From NCBI RefSeq assembly GCF_014649995.1, contig NZ_BMUC01000008.1, positions 62,001 through 126,000 of the forward strand: 64,000 nt of DNA, given 5' to 3'. Both the position numbers and the translations under genes were made by a program. Of this stretch, positions 1 through 8,623 are shown in pieces; position 1 is the stretch's first letter; each line of letters opens with the position of its first letter. The notes under the pieces are model-generated. The model saw only the letters and a list, made by a program, of their open reading frames with translations, had not been told where the DNA came from and did no database searches. Source of the DNA: Streptomyces griseoflavus (lineage in GTDB: Bacteria; Actinomycetota; Actinomycetes; Streptomycetales; Streptomycetaceae).

Positions 1-1
1 C

Positions 2-241
2 CGCCGCATGAAGCCGCTCGGCTTCTCCCTCGACGAGATGCGTGCCCTGCTCGAAGCCACCGACCGGCTCGACTCGGGCGACGCCCTCTCCCCGGAACTG
101 CGGGAAAGCCTGCTGGAGCGCATCCGGGACTTCGAGCGGGCCGCCCAGCAGCGGGTCGAGACCCTGCGCACCCAGCTCGCCCGCGCCGAGGAGTTCGCCG
201 CCGACCTCGCCCACCGCCTCGCACCCGCGTCCACGCCCTGA
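2..241 (+). CDS. MerR-family transcriptional regulator, C-terminal part (5' truncated by window edge)
   Basis: The reading frame is open from base 2 and encodes 79 residues to a TGA. The visible start, RRMKPLGFSLDEMRALLE, is the typical end of the MerR winged-helix DNA-binding domain. A heptad-like helix with many Arg, Glu and Leu follows (RIRDFERAAQQRVETLRTQ), as in the MerR dimerisation helix. The tail ends in APASTP with no Cys pair visible, so a metal-binding loop of the CueR type is not evident in this part. The ligand cannot be inferred because the N-terminus is missing. An internal ATG at base 8 is not a plausible start because it would remove the DNA-binding domain. Confidence 0.75.
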   Translation, partial: RRMKPLGFSLDEMRALLEATDRLDSGDALSPELRESLLERIRDFERAAQQRVETLRTQLARAEEFAADLAHRLAPASTP

Positions 242-542
242 CCCGACGGGGCGCGGCCCGCGGCCGGCCCGCCGGTCGGCGCGCCGGCAGGCCGATCACG
301 CTCGTCAGGTCCTCCCCTCCGCCGCCCTCGGCCAGGCGACGGCGCGTCAACGCTCAGCCCGGCGGCGGTGGGGTGCACGGGCGGGGCCGGTAAGCGCCGT
401 CCTGACGGCGGCCGGGCCGACTCCCCCCGGGCAGGCCCTCTTTACATGTGACGCGAATCACCGCGAGAGTGTTGAGTGCCGGACGGGGGGCGTTTCCGTA
501 CCCCACAGGACGGCGGGGCCGGGAATGCGAGGATGAGCCGCC
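242..542. other. Intergenic, no gene seen
   Basis: These 301 bases separate the MerR end from the His-rich membrane protein. The first part is very GC-rich with short self-complementary runs (cgcggcccgcggccggcccg near 246-265) that could terminate the MerR transcript. The stretch around 440-475 is less GC-rich and may hold the downstream promoter, but no convincing -10/-35 pair stands out. Overlapping frames here look like shadows. Confidence 0.4.
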
Positions 543-1193
543 ATGACTGCTGGGTGGTGCTTCCGCACGACACGGGCCGCGGTGTTCGCGGCCGTCTGCG
601 TGCTGCTCGCCGCCCTGGGCCACAGCCTGATGTCCGGCACCACGGTGCCGTGGTGGGCGCTCGGCGGCGCGACGGCGGTGGTCGGCGGCGCGGTGTGGTG
701 CCCGGCCGGCCGGGAGCGCGGGCCGCTCCTCGTCTCCTCCGCCGTGGTGGCCGCCCAGACGGCACTGCACCTGTGGTTCGCGTACGCGCAGGAACTGTCG
801 CTCCCGTCCGGGGCGTTGGACGCCGGACCGCATCCCGTGGAGCACATGACCCCGGTGACGCACGCGGGCCACCTCGGCCACACCCCGCACTCCGGGGGAA
901 CGGGCCACACCCTGGAGGGGATGTCGTCCCCGGGCATGCTCGCCGCCCATCTGCTGGCCGCGCTCCTGTGCGGCCTGTGGCTCGCCCACGGCGAACGCGC
1001 GGTCTTCCGCATCCTGCGGACCCTCGCCGGATGGCTGGCCGCCCCGCTGCGCCTGCCGCTCGCCCTGCCCGCGCCGGTGCACCACCCGGACGTCCCCGCC
1101 CGCCGCGGCCGGAGCGACCGTGCGCCGCGCCGGCTGCTCCTCGTCTGCACGATCACCTCTCGGGGCCCGCCCCCGGGGACCGCTGTCCTCTGA
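543..1193 (+). CDS. Integral membrane protein with a His-rich loop, possible copper-linked
   Basis: The protein has 216 residues. The N-terminus carries about three hydrophobic segments (residues 10-30, 36-52, 60-80), and another lies near 137-155. Between them is a His/Met-rich loop at about residues 96-128, including HPVEHMTPVTHAGHLGHTPH, which looks like a metal-binding stretch exposed outside the membrane. The tail is Pro/Arg-rich. An AGGA-type ribosome binding site lies about 10 bases before the ATG. The next genes are a SigC-like ECF sigma factor and a YcnI copper protein, so a role in copper handling is inferred from context. No enzymatic motif is visible and I do not recognise a named family. 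Confidence 0.6.
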   Translation: MTAGWCFRTTRAAVFAAVCVLLAALGHSLMSGTTVPWWALGGATAVVGGAVWCPAGRERGPLLVSSAVVAAQTALHLWFAYAQELSLPSGALDAGPHPVEHMTPVTHAGHLGHTPHSGGTGHTLEGMSSPGMLAAHLLAALLCGLWLAHGERAVFRILRTLAGWLAAPLRLPLALPAPVHHPDVPARRGRSDRAPRRLLLVCTITSRGPPPGTAVL

Positions 1194-1336
1194 GACAGCC
1201 GGTTCCCCGACCCCGTCCCCGGCACCACGACGCGCCGGGACGGCTCGGGCAACGGGCGTACGCCGCCGTGCGCGCGCACGCCCGCCACCCCCCGCCCTCA
1301 CCGGACCCGCCGCGTGCCCCGCACGCCCAGGTCCGG

Positions 1337-1366
1337 ATGCCGGACGTCCGCATGCCGGACGTCCGG
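1337..1366. promoter_or_regulatory. Two direct repeats with embedded palindromes before the ECF sigma gene
   Basis: The 14-mer atgccggacgtccg occurs at 1337-1350 and again at 1352-1365. Each copy contains the palindrome cggacgtccg, and the second extends to the 12-bp palindrome ccggacgtccgg (1355-1366). The element ends 20 bases before the GTG start, just before the ribosome binding site (aaagga, 1375-1380). It could be an operator or an RNA hairpin affecting translation. Confidence 0.45.
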
Positions 1367-1386
1367 ATTCCCGCAAAGGACATCAG

Positions 1387-2028
1387 GTGATCAGTCCTGC
1401 CCTGCCGGTCGCACCCGGCACCACGCGACACGCCCCGAGGACCCGTGACGACGCCCCGTCCGTCGACGAGTCGACGACCGCCTGGGCGCTGGCCGCCCGC
1501 GGCGGCGACCCGGCGGCCGTGGAGCACTTCGTCCGCGCCCTGCACAGAGACGTCCGCCACTACGTCACCTACCTCAGCGCCGACCCCCAGGCCGCCGACG
1601 ACCTGGCACAGGACACCTTCCTGCGGGCCCTCGGCAGCCTGCACCGTTTCGAGGGGCGTTCCTCCGCCCGGACCTGGCTGCTGTCCATCGCCCGGCGCGC
1701 GGTGATCGACAGCTACCGGCACGCCTCCGCCCGGCCCCGCCCGGCCGACACCGACGACTGGCAGGCGGCCGCCGAGGGCGCCCAGCCCCGCGGGCTGCCG
1801 GGCTTCGACGACGGCGTCGCCCTGGCCGAACTGCTGGACGCGCTGCCCGCGGAACGCCGGGAGGCGTTCGTCCTCACCCAACTCCTCGGGCTGCCCTACG
1901 CGGAAGCGGCCGAGCTCAGCGACTGCCCGGTCGGTACCGTCCGCTCCCGGGTCGCCCGCGCCCGCTCCTCACTCATCCGGTCGCTGCACGACGCCGAGCG
2001 GGCCGCACCGGCGGGTGCCGCGGCCTGA
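1387..2028 (+). CDS. ECF-type RNA polymerase sigma factor, SigC-like
   Basis: The protein has 213 residues. Region 2 is clear (AADDLAQDTFLRALGSLHRF, then SSARTWLLSIARRAVID), and region 4 follows after a short linker (LPAERREAFVLTQLLGLPYA, then CPVGTVRSRVARARSSLIRS). The SSARTWLLSIAR block and the CPVGT helix-turn-helix resemble mycobacterial SigC, which is linked to copper acquisition. GTG at 1387 is chosen because AAAGGA lies 6 bases upstream; upstream in-frame extension is low-complexity. No anti-sigma factor is recognisable nearby, although the preceding membrane protein is a candidate partner. A strong hairpin follows the gene. The sigma assignment is firm; the copper link is inferred from neighbours. 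Confidence 0.88.
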   Translation: MISPALPVAPGTTRHAPRTRDDAPSVDESTTAWALAARGGDPAAVEHFVRALHRDVRHYVTYLSADPQAADDLAQDTFLRALGSLHRFEGRSSARTWLLSIARRAVIDSYRHASARPRPADTDDWQAAAEGAQPRGLPGFDDGVALAELLDALPAERREAFVLTQLLGLPYAEAAELSDCPVGTVRSRVARARSSLIRSLHDAERAAPAGAAA

Positions 2029-2056
2029 CGGACGCGGGAACCGGACGGGGCGGCGG

Positions 2057-2099
2057 CCACGGAGGCTCCGGACCGGACCGTGTCCCGGAGCCTCCGTGG
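2057..2099. terminator. Bidirectional terminator hairpin between convergent genes
   Basis: A perfect 15-bp stem pairs ccacggaggctccgg (2057-2071) with ccggagcctccgtgg (2085-2099) around a 13-base loop. It sits between the ends of the ECF sigma gene and the YcnI gene, which converge, so it probably terminates both. There is no U-tract, as is common in Streptomyces. Confidence 0.8.
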
Positions 2100-2134
2100 T
2101 GCCCGCGCCCCCCGGCGCACTGTCCTGGAACGTG

Positions 2135-2881
2135 TCAGGCGGACGGCGTGCCGCGGCGCCTGAACCACCACACGCCGCCGGCCGCGAGCAGCGCCACGGC
2201 GCCGGCACCGATCCACACGGCCGGAGACACCCCGCCGTCCTCGCCGTCCGTCTCCCCGGCCGCCTGCTGAGTGGCCGGGGTGCCGGTCGGATCCGGCCGC
2301 TCGCTCGGTGAGGCGTCGGCCGGCGCGGCCGTCGTGGCCTCGGCGGTGGGGCTCGGGGCGACCGGCGTCGCCCCCGGTGCGGCGGCGCCGAGCTTCAGCG
2401 TCGGAGCGGGGTGACCGTGGCCGTGCCCGTCGCCCCCCGAGTCCTCCAGTTCGACCCAGCGGTCGACGCGGCCGTCACCGTAGGACTGGAGCGTCTTGAA
2501 GACCAGTTCCTCGGCGTCGGGCAACTGCCGTACGACCACGGAGAATTCGGCATCCGCGCCCTTGGTCAGTTCGGGTCCCGAGACGGTCCAGCCTCGGCTG
2601 GTGGTGGCGAACTCCCACCCCCGCGGGCCTTGTCCGTAGGTGATGTCGGTGGGGACGAGCCCTTCCGGCAGGACCACCTCCAGCTTGGTGATGCCGGCGG
2701 AGGAGGACTCGGACGCGGCGTGGAAGTCCAGGGTGACGTTCTGCGCGAGGGCGCGCGCGTCCTTCCCCGTGACTTCCGTATGGGCGTACGCCGGTCCGGC
2801 GACGGCGACGACGGCCGTGGCGAGGACCGCGCTGACGGTGGCGAGACGGCGTGCGGTGCGCGCCTTGCTGGGACGGGACAC
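2135..2881 (-). CDS. YcnI-like (DUF1775) secreted copper-binding protein with C-terminal membrane anchor
   Basis: The protein has 248 residues. It starts with a signal peptide (about residues 1-33, ending PAYA) followed immediately by His34 (HTEVT). YcnI proteins use this N-terminal His after cleavage to bind copper. The middle shows the DUF1775 features LEVVLPEGLVPTDI and GWTVSGPEL. A short His/Gly run (GHGHGHP) and a Pro/Thr/Ala-rich linker lead to a single membrane helix (about 223-240) and an RRRG tail. GTG at 2881 is preceded by GGAG at a good distance. The family is tied to copper uptake or chaperoning outside the membrane, which fits the neighbouring sigma factor and His-rich membrane protein. 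Confidence 0.88.
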   Translation of the reverse strand: MSRPSKARTARRLATVSAVLATAVVAVAGPAYAHTEVTGKDARALAQNVTLDFHAASESSSAGITKLEVVLPEGLVPTDITYGQGPRGWEFATTSRGWTVSGPELTKGADAEFSVVVRQLPDAEELVFKTLQSYGDGRVDRWVELEDSGGDGHGHGHPAPTLKLGAAAPGATPVAPSPTAEATTAAPADASPSERPDPTGTPATQQAAGETDGEDGGVSPAVWIGAGAVALLAAGGVWWFRRRGTPSA

Positions 2882-3005
2882 AACGGACTCCGGATGTTCG
2901 TCGGTGACGGGCGGCAACTGAGGATCGTTCAGGCAGTCGGACGGAACGTCCGGTGAGTTCCCGCCCGCAGGTGTGGCGCGCGTCACGTGAGGGCGGCCGT
3001 CGCGG

Positions 3006-3902
3006 TCAGGCGGCCGGGGCCGGGCGGGGTTCGCCGTGGAAGACCTGCCGGGCGTGCCACTCCCGGTGGACGGAGGCAACCGGGGGCGAGCCGGGCTGCG
3101 GGCCGAGGAGAGGGCGTCCCGCGAGGGCCGTGACCTGCTCGCGCGCGGCGGGGCTGTGGCCGACGAAGCGCTGGGAGACCAGGACGCGCTGGCCGTCCCC
3201 CACGCCCAGGACGCCCTTGTCGAAGAGCCTGTGGTGCAGCGAGCACAGGCACAGCCCGTTCTCGATCGCGTCCGGTCCGCCGAACGCCCACCAGCGCACA
3301 TGAGCGGCCTCCAGCCCCACGGGTACGGCGCCGATCCTGCCGTCGTAGCCGCAGAAGGCGCACCGGTACTCGTAGGCGGTCAGCACCAACTCCCGCATCC
3401 GCGGGTCCCGGGGCCTGCGCGGCACCAATGAGAGCCGTTCGGCCTCCGCCGGTTCCCGTTCCAGGCCGACGGCCTCGCGCAGTTCTCCGTGCAGGGAGGG
3501 TGGGAAGTGCTGGTCGAGAAGCAGGCGCGTGATGTCGTCCAGCAGGCCCGGTTCGCGTCGCAGCGCCGCTCGCAGATCCGGTGCGAGCCGCCCGGCGGCG
3601 CCCGTCCCGCGGAGGTCCCGCACCCCGCTGCCGGGGCTGCCCGGACCCCGGTCGGTACGGACCTCCCACACGCCGTCGCTGACCAGGTGGTGAAAGGGAT
3701 AGGCCGGTGTCGTCCTGTTCGGCGGGCCGTACTCGGTCAGCAGGTGCCGCAGGTCCTGTTCCACCGCGGTGTACCGCAGCTCGCCGTCGGCGTCGTGGTG
3801 GAACCGGCCGAGGGCGTACAGGAGCAGCAGCGGCTTGTGCGGAGCACGCGTACCGCTCCTGGTCCACTGCCTCAGCCTCGCGACCCGCTCCAGCCAGTCC
3901 AT
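3006..3902 (-). CDS. Phosphorothioated-DNA-binding McrA-type HNH restriction endonuclease
   Basis: The protein has 298 residues. The first half resembles the sulfur-binding domain of ScoMcrA/SprMcrA-type enzymes: WTRSGTRAPHKPLLLLYALG (14-32) and YPFHHLVSDGVWEV (68-81). The second half is an HNH nuclease with a zinc-binding frame: C181-x2-C184, the AAH motif at 199-201, then CLC(218-220)-SLHH (221-224). Known relatives recognise phosphorothioate-modified DNA in the cytoplasm and cut nearby, acting as type IV restriction against incoming modified DNA. No dnd modification genes are present, as expected for a lone defence enzyme. It stands alone on the minus strand with a weak ribosome binding site. 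Family assignment is good; target specificity is inferred. Confidence 0.82.
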   Translation of the reverse strand: MDWLERVARLRQWTRSGTRAPHKPLLLLYALGRFHHDADGELRYTAVEQDLRHLLTEYGPPNRTTPAYPFHHLVSDGVWEVRTDRGPGSPGSGVRDLRGTGAAGRLAPDLRAALRREPGLLDDITRLLLDQHFPPSLHGELREAVGLEREPAEAERLSLVPRRPRDPRMRELVLTAYEYRCAFCGYDGRIGAVPVGLEAAHVRWWAFGGPDAIENGLCLCSLHHRLFDKGVLGVGDGQRVLVSQRFVGHSPAAREQVTALAGRPLLGPQPGSPPVASVHREWHARQVFHGEPRPAPAA

Positions 3903-4145
3903 GGCCGCTGATCGTAGACGTGCGCGACCTGCTCGCCCAGGGCCGCCCGTGACGTCGTGATCGGAGCCGCCGGGCCCGGCCCGGCAGGGCCGCAGCCGGC
4001 GACGGCGACCTCGCGGATCCGCTCATGACGGCCTCGACGCCCTGGCCGGCCGGGTCCGGCGTCCGGTGCGGGCAGCGCTCGCCCGGGGGGAGAGAGAAGG
4101 CAGGTGTCGCCGCGGCCGACCCCGCCCCCGATCACGAACTCCGGC

Positions 4146-4577
4146 TCAGGGCCACACCAGGCAGTACGGCTGGTGCCCCGCCTCGTGCAGCCGGTGGCTG
4201 AAGTCCTGCCACTCGTGCAGCAGTTGGTACACGTTGAACGCGTCCCGCGGGCCGCCGCGGTCGGGGACCGTGGACCAGATGAAGGCCGCTGCGCCGACCG
4301 CTTCCTCGCCTATGCCGCGCAGCGGGTCGACGACCGTCATGGGGAGCTTCACGACCGCGTAGTCGGGGTGCAGGACGACCAGTTCCAGGGGCGGGACCTT
4401 GTGCAGGGGGACACCCTCGATGCCCGTGAGGACCATCGCGGCCATGGTCTCCGGCTTGATCTTGGTGAACATGCCGTTCATGCCGAGCTCGTCGCCGCCG
4501 AGTTCCTCGGGGCGCATCGAGATCGGGACGCGGGCCGCGGTGGCGCCGTCCGGCGCGCCGAAGTACTTGTACGTCAC
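4146..4577 (-). CDS. Conserved-looking hypothetical protein
   Basis: The predicted product has 143 residues, beginning VTYKYFGAPDGA and ending HQPYCLVWP. It is soluble and of mixed composition, with no signal peptide, membrane helix or known motif. A central block, LELVVLHPDYAVVKLPMTVVDPLRG, looks like beta strands, and the end (YQLLHEWQDFSHRLHE) is helical. The GTG at 4577 is a tentative start because upstream sequence in frame is low-complexity Arg/Gly; a second GTG two codons earlier is possible. It is divergent from hemL. Regular codon use suggests a real gene, but no function can be assigned. Confidence 0.6.
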   Translation of the reverse strand: MTYKYFGAPDGATAARVPISMRPEELGGDELGMNGMFTKIKPETMAAMVLTGIEGVPLHKVPPLELVVLHPDYAVVKLPMTVVDPLRGIGEEAVGAAAFIWSTVPDRGGPRDAFNVYQLLHEWQDFSHRLHEAGHQPYCLVWP

Positions 4578-5058
4578 CCCCACCCGACCACCATTCCTGC
4601 TCCCCGCCCCGCTCAGGGGGCCGATCCGCTCCGGCTCGCCGTGGGTGCGACGTGTCTCGTCCGCTTCCTCCGCCTCGCGCCGGTGCTTTCCCCGCCGGGC
4701 ACGTCGAGGACCCAGGTCGTCAGTCCCCTCGCCCAGTCCGCCACCGCGATGCATATCTCCACCCGACTGCTTTTCTAGGACGCGTGGCCCCCGCCGCGCA
4801 ACCCGATCATCGTGACAGTGACCTCCCCCACGGCCGCCCGCCGAAACGTGCGGCGAACCATCTTGTCCGGGGGACGGACGCGGCCTCCCGCCGCCCCGGC
4901 CGTGTGAGCTGTGTGTATCAGACGACAGTTTCGCAGATCGCGACGGATCGGGGGCCGGATGCCCGATGCCGCCGCTGGCCTACCCTGAAACACGTCACAC
5001 GCACCCGCAGCCCGGCGAGAGTCCGGGACGTCGGAGAAGGTCGGAGAAGTCGCAGGTC
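4578..5058. other. Divergent intergenic region upstream of hemL
   Basis: No gene is convincing in these 481 bases. The part nearest hemL is less GC-rich (about 4905-4945). A TACCCT hexamer at 4981-4986 is a candidate -10 for hemL but lacks a good -35. The hemL ribosome binding site (ggagaag, 5043-5049) closes the region. A longer in-frame extension of hemL through here (from 4966) is low-complexity and unlikely to be translated. Confidence 0.4.
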
Positions 5059-6375
5059 ATGAGCGAACTGCCATATTCGTACGAAGCCCAAGCCTCGCAG
5101 GCGCTGTTCGACCGTGCCGCGGCCGTCACTCCCGGTGGTGTGAACTCACCGGTGCGTGCCTTCCGCGCCGTCGGCGGCACCCCACGGTTCATGGTGTCCG
5201 GAACCGGCCCCTATCTCACCGACGCCGACGGACGCGAGTACGTCGACCTGGTGTGCTCGTGGGGCCCGATGATCCTCGGGCACGCGCACCCCGAGGTGAT
5301 CGCCGCCGTGCAGGAGGCCGTCGCGCGCGGCACGTCCTTCGGCACGCCCGGTGAGGGCGAGGTCGCGCTCGCCGAGGAGATGGTCGCCCGGATCGAGCCG
5401 CTGGAGCAGGTGCGGCTGGTCTCCAGCGGCACCGAGGCCACCATGTCGGCGATCCGACTCGCGCGCGGGTTCACGCAGCGCACCAAGGTGGTCAAGTTCG
5501 CCGGCTGCTACCACGGGCACGTCGACTCGCTGCTCGCCTCCGCCGGGTCGGGGGTGGCCACCTTCGCGCTGCCCGACACGCCCGGTGTGACGGGCGCGCA
5601 GGCCGGCGACACGATCGTGCTGCCGTACAACGACCTCGACGCGGTGCACGCCGCGTTCGCCGCGCACCCCGGTGAGATCGCCTGCGTGATCACCGAGGCG
5701 TCGCCGGGCAACATGGGCGTCGTCCCGCCGCTGCCCGGCTTCAACCAGGGGCTGAAGGACGTGTGCGCCGCGAACGGCGCGCTCTACATCTCCGACGAGG
5801 TGATGACGGGCTTCCGCACCAGCCGCGCCGGCTGGTACGGCGTCGACGGGGTGCGGCCCGACCTGATGACCTTCGGCAAGGTGATGGGCGGCGGCTTCCC
5901 GGCCGCGGCCTTCGGCGGACGCGCCGACGTCATGGCGCACCTCGCCCCCGCCGGGCCCGTCTACCAGGCGGGCACCCTCTCCGGCAACCCCGTCGCCACC
6001 GCCGCCGGCCTCGCCCAGCTGCGGCTGCTCGACGACGCCGCCTACGAGAAGGTGAACGCCGTCTCGGCGCGGATCCAGTCGCTCGTCACCGAGGCGCTGA
6101 GCAAGGAGGGCGTCGCGCACACGCTGCAGAACGCCTCCAACATGTTCTCGGTGTTCTTCACCGACCGTCCGGTGCGCGACTACGACGACGCCAAGGCGCA
6201 GGAGTCGTTCCGCTTCACCGCGTTCTTCCACTCGCTCCTGGCGAACGGCGTCTACCTGCCGCCGTCGTCGTTCGAGTCCTGGTTCGTGTCCACGGCCCAC
6301 GACGAGCGGGCCGTCGAGCGCATCGCCGACGCCCTCCCGGCGGCGGCCCGGGCGGCGGCGGAGGCCACGGCATGA
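5059..6375 (+). CDS. hemL: Glutamate-1-semialdehyde 2,1-aminomutase (HemL)
   Basis: The product has 438 residues, the usual size. It converts glutamate-1-semialdehyde to 5-aminolevulinate, the last step of the C5 route to heme and other tetrapyrroles, using pyridoxal phosphate in the cytoplasm. The class III aminotransferase pattern is clear: [15 protein letters not shown] near the N-terminus, [22 protein letters not shown], the Asp motif [10 protein letters not shown], and the cofactor lysine Lys274 in [11 protein letters not shown]. The ATG at 5059 has GGAGAAG about 10 bases upstream. Its stop overlaps the next gene as ATGA, so the phosphatase is co-translated. Heme supply fits the cytochrome c maturation genes that follow. 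Confidence 0.96.
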   Translation: MSELPYSYEAQASQALFDRAAAVTPGGVNSPVRAFRAVGGTPRFMVSGTGPYLTDADGREYVDLVCSWGPMILGHAHPEVIAAVQEAVARGTSFGTPGEGEVALAEEMVARIEPLEQVRLVSSGTEATMSAIRLARGFTQRTKVVKFAGCYHGHVDSLLASAGSGVATFALPDTPGVTGAQAGDTIVLPYNDLDAVHAAFAAHPGEIACVITEASPGNMGVVPPLPGFNQGLKDVCAANGALYISDEVMTGFRTSRAGWYGVDGVRPDLMTFGKVMGGGFPAAAFGGRADVMAHLAPAGPVYQAGTLSGNPVATAAGLAQLRLLDDAAYEKVNAVSARIQSLVTEALSKEGVAHTLQNASNMFSVFFTDRPVRDYDDAKAQESFRFTAFFHSLLANGVYLPPSSFESWFVSTAHDERAVERIADALPAAARAAAEATA

Positions 6376-7064
6376 GCGCGACGGAGAAGGACGACGACAT
6401 CACCGTCGTCCACCTGATGCGGCACGGCGAGGTCGAGAACCCCGACGGTGTCCTCTACGGCCGGCTGGCCGGCTACCACCTCTCCGAACTGGGCCGGCGC
6501 ATGGCCGACCGGGTGGGGGAGCACCTCGCCGCCCGTGACGTCACCCATGTCGTCGCCTCCCCGCTGGAGCGGGCGCAGGAGACGGCCGAGCCCATCGCCA
6601 AGGCGCACGGCCTGGACATCGCCACCGACGAGCGGCTGATCGAGGCGGAGAACGTCTTCCAGGGCAAGACCTTCGGCATCGGTGACGGCGCGCTGCGCCG
6701 CCCGGCCAACTGGAAGCACGTCGTCAACCCGTTCAAGCCGTCCTGGGGCGAGCCGTACATCGAGCAGGTCATCCGGATGATGGGCGCGCTGAACGCGGCG
6801 AAGGACGCGGCGCGCGGGCACGAGGCGGTGCTGGTGAGCCATCAGCTGCCGATCTGGATCGTGCGGTCCCACGTCGAGAAGCGGCGGCTGTGGCACGACC
6901 CGCGCAAGCGGCAGTGCACCCTGGCCTCGCTGACCACGTTCACCTACCGGGGGGACAGGATCGTCTCCGTCGGCTACAGCGAGCCGGCCCGCGACCTCGT
7001 TCCCCCGCACCTGCTGGCGGGCGCCAAGCCGGTGAAGGGCAAGGGCAAGGCCTTCGGGGCCTAG
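6372..7064 (+). CDS. Histidine phosphatase family protein (phosphoglycerate mutase-like)
   Basis: The product has 230 residues. The catalytic LMRHGE motif lies near residue 15. The second conserved Arg ([14 protein letters not shown]), the acidic residue ([11 protein letters not shown]) and the second His ([11 protein letters not shown]) follow in the expected order. It is likely a soluble phosphatase rather than a glycolytic mutase, because the family is broad and this form is coupled to hemL. The ATG overlaps the hemL stop by 4 bases (ATGA). The C-terminus is Lys-rich ([12 protein letters not shown]). A strong hairpin ends the unit. The substrate is not known. Confidence 0.88.
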   Translation: MSATEKDDDITVVHLMRHGEVENPDGVLYGRLAGYHLSELGRRMADRVGEHLAARDVTHVVASPLERAQETAEPIAKAHGLDIATDERLIEAENVFQGKTFGIGDGALRRPANWKHVVNPFKPSWGEPYIEQVIRMMGALNAAKDAARGHEAVLVSHQLPIWIVRSHVEKRRLWHDPRKRQCTLASLTTFTYRGDRIVSVGYSEPARDLVPPHLLAGAKPVKGKGKAFGA

Positions 7065-7115
7065 GGAGTGCCGGACACCCCCGGCGGCGAGACACCGGGT
7101 GCGCGACCGACGTAG

Positions 7116-7143
7116 GTCCCGGGAGGGCACGGCCTCCCGGGAC
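7116..7143 (+). terminator. Terminator after hemL-phosphatase unit
   Basis: An 11-bp perfect stem pairs gtcccgggagg (7116-7126) with cctcccgggac (7133-7143) around a 6-base loop. It lies 52 bases after the phosphatase stop and is followed by ttcgtt. Confidence 0.8.
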
Positions 7144-7237
7144 TTCGTTGCCAAACCTCCTCAAGTGACGGGAACCCGTCGCCGCGTCGCCTCCTCTGAG
7201 TCAGTGACCACCCAAGGACGTGACGAAGGGGGACGCC

Positions 7238-8545
7238 GTGCGTGCTCTCTCCCGCAGGGGAATGCTCGGACTCGGCGCGGGGGCCGGTGCCGCCGCCGCC
7301 GTCTCACTGGCCGGCTGCGGCGGCCACGGCGGCACGGAGGGTGCCGCCCCCGGTGACGGCTCCCGCTCCGGGGGCGGCGACCGGCCCGGGACGCCGAAGC
7401 CGGAGCCGACGAAGACGGCCCGCCCGATCGGTGACGGTTCCACCTCCTTCACCGGCGCCCAGCCCCACCAGCCGGACCGGCCGGTGCCGCTGGAGCCGGG
7501 TCGGACACCCCCGCAGTTCGTCGTCTTCTCCTGGGACGGGGCGGGCGAGGTCGGCAACGGGCTCTTCCCGCGTTTCCTGGACCTCGCCAAGGAGCACGGC
7601 GCGGCCATGACCTTCTTCCTCTCCGGCGTGTACCTGCTGCCCGAGTCGAAGAAGCGGCTCTACGACCCGCCGAACAACCCGCGCGGCGCCTCCGACATCG
7701 GCTACCTCACCGACGAGCACATCAAGGACACGCTGAAGAACGTCCGCCGTGCCTGGCTCGAGGGCCACGAGATCGGCACCCACTTCAACGGCCACTTCTG
7801 CGCCGGCTCCGGCAGCGTCGGCAACTGGACGTCGCGGCAGTGGCGCCACGAGATCGAGCAGGCCAAGTCCTTCGTGAAGGAGTGGCGCACCAACTCCGGC
7901 TGGACCGACCTGGAGTCCCTGCCCTTCGACTACGACAAGGAACTGGTCGGCGGCCGGACGCCCTGCCTCCTCGGCCAGGACAGGCTGCTGCCCACCGCCC
8001 GCGAGCTCGGCTGGCGCTACGACGCCTCCTCACCCGGCGGACGCCAGGTCTGGCCCACGAAGAAAAAGGGCATATGGGACCTTCCGCTCCAGCAGATACC
8101 GTTTCCCGGGCGTTCCTTCGAAGTCCTGTCGATGGACTACAACATGCTCGCCAACCAGTCCCTCAACACGACCAAGGCCCCCGCCCACAACCACCCGGCC
8201 TGGCGCGAACAAGCCGCCGGCGCCTACATATCCGGATTCAAGCGGGCATACGAGTCGAACCGGGCGCCCTTCTTCATCGGCAACCACTTCGAGCAGTGGA
8301 ACGGCGGCATCTACATGGACGCCGTGGAGCAGGCGCTCCAGCACATCGCACGGGAGAAGGAGAAGGGCGGGGACGTGAGGCTCGTCTCCTTCCGGCAGTT
8401 CACCGACTGGCTGGACGTGCAGAAGCCGGAGGTGCTGGAGCGGCTCCGCACCCTGGACGTGGGCCAGGAACCGGCCGGTGGCTGGGCGGCGTTCACGAAG
8501 GACCCCGCGGGCACCACCGGGACGGGCGCCCCCGACGCCGCCTGA
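7238..8545 (+). CDS. Exported lipoprotein with polysaccharide-deacetylase-like domain
   Basis: The product has 435 residues. The N-terminus combines a twin-arginine-like start (LSRRGMLGLGAG) with a lipobox (SLAGC), so it is probably exported, perhaps by Tat, and lipid-anchored. After a Gly/Pro-rich linker, the core begins PQFVVFSWDGAGEV, which resembles the catalytic Asp segment of carbohydrate esterase family 4; GHEIGTHFNGHF resembles the metal-binding His motif. Later blocks (SLPFDYDKE, GWRYDASSPGG) fit a deacetylase-like barrel. GTG at 7238 is chosen for the GAAGGGGGA site 5 bases upstream; an earlier GTG at 7220 has no spacing to its site. It may act on cell-wall sugars, but activity is not proven. 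Confidence 0.72.
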   Translation: MRALSRRGMLGLGAGAGAAAAVSLAGCGGHGGTEGAAPGDGSRSGGGDRPGTPKPEPTKTARPIGDGSTSFTGAQPHQPDRPVPLEPGRTPPQFVVFSWDGAGEVGNGLFPRFLDLAKEHGAAMTFFLSGVYLLPESKKRLYDPPNNPRGASDIGYLTDEHIKDTLKNVRRAWLEGHEIGTHFNGHFCAGSGSVGNWTSRQWRHEIEQAKSFVKEWRTNSGWTDLESLPFDYDKELVGGRTPCLLGQDRLLPTARELGWRYDASSPGGRQVWPTKKKGIWDLPLQQIPFPGRSFEVLSMDYNMLANQSLNTTKAPAHNHPAWREQAAGAYISGFKRAYESNRAPFFIGNHFEQWNGGIYMDAVEQALQHIAREKEKGGDVRLVSFRQFTDWLDVQKPEVLERLRTLDVGQEPAGGWAAFTKDPAGTTGTGAPDAA

Positions 8546-8623
8546 AATGCGGGTTTCCGCCCGCGGGGAGGCCGTGCAGGGGGGTGCGCAAGATCCCCGG
8601 AACGGGCATGCGAAACTTTTCAC

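Noticed and set aside
476-1390. A 304-codon plus-strand frame over the His-rich membrane protein
   Set aside because: It is Arg/Pro/Gly-rich with no conserved segment and overlaps a frame with membrane helices and a His-rich loop that looks real.
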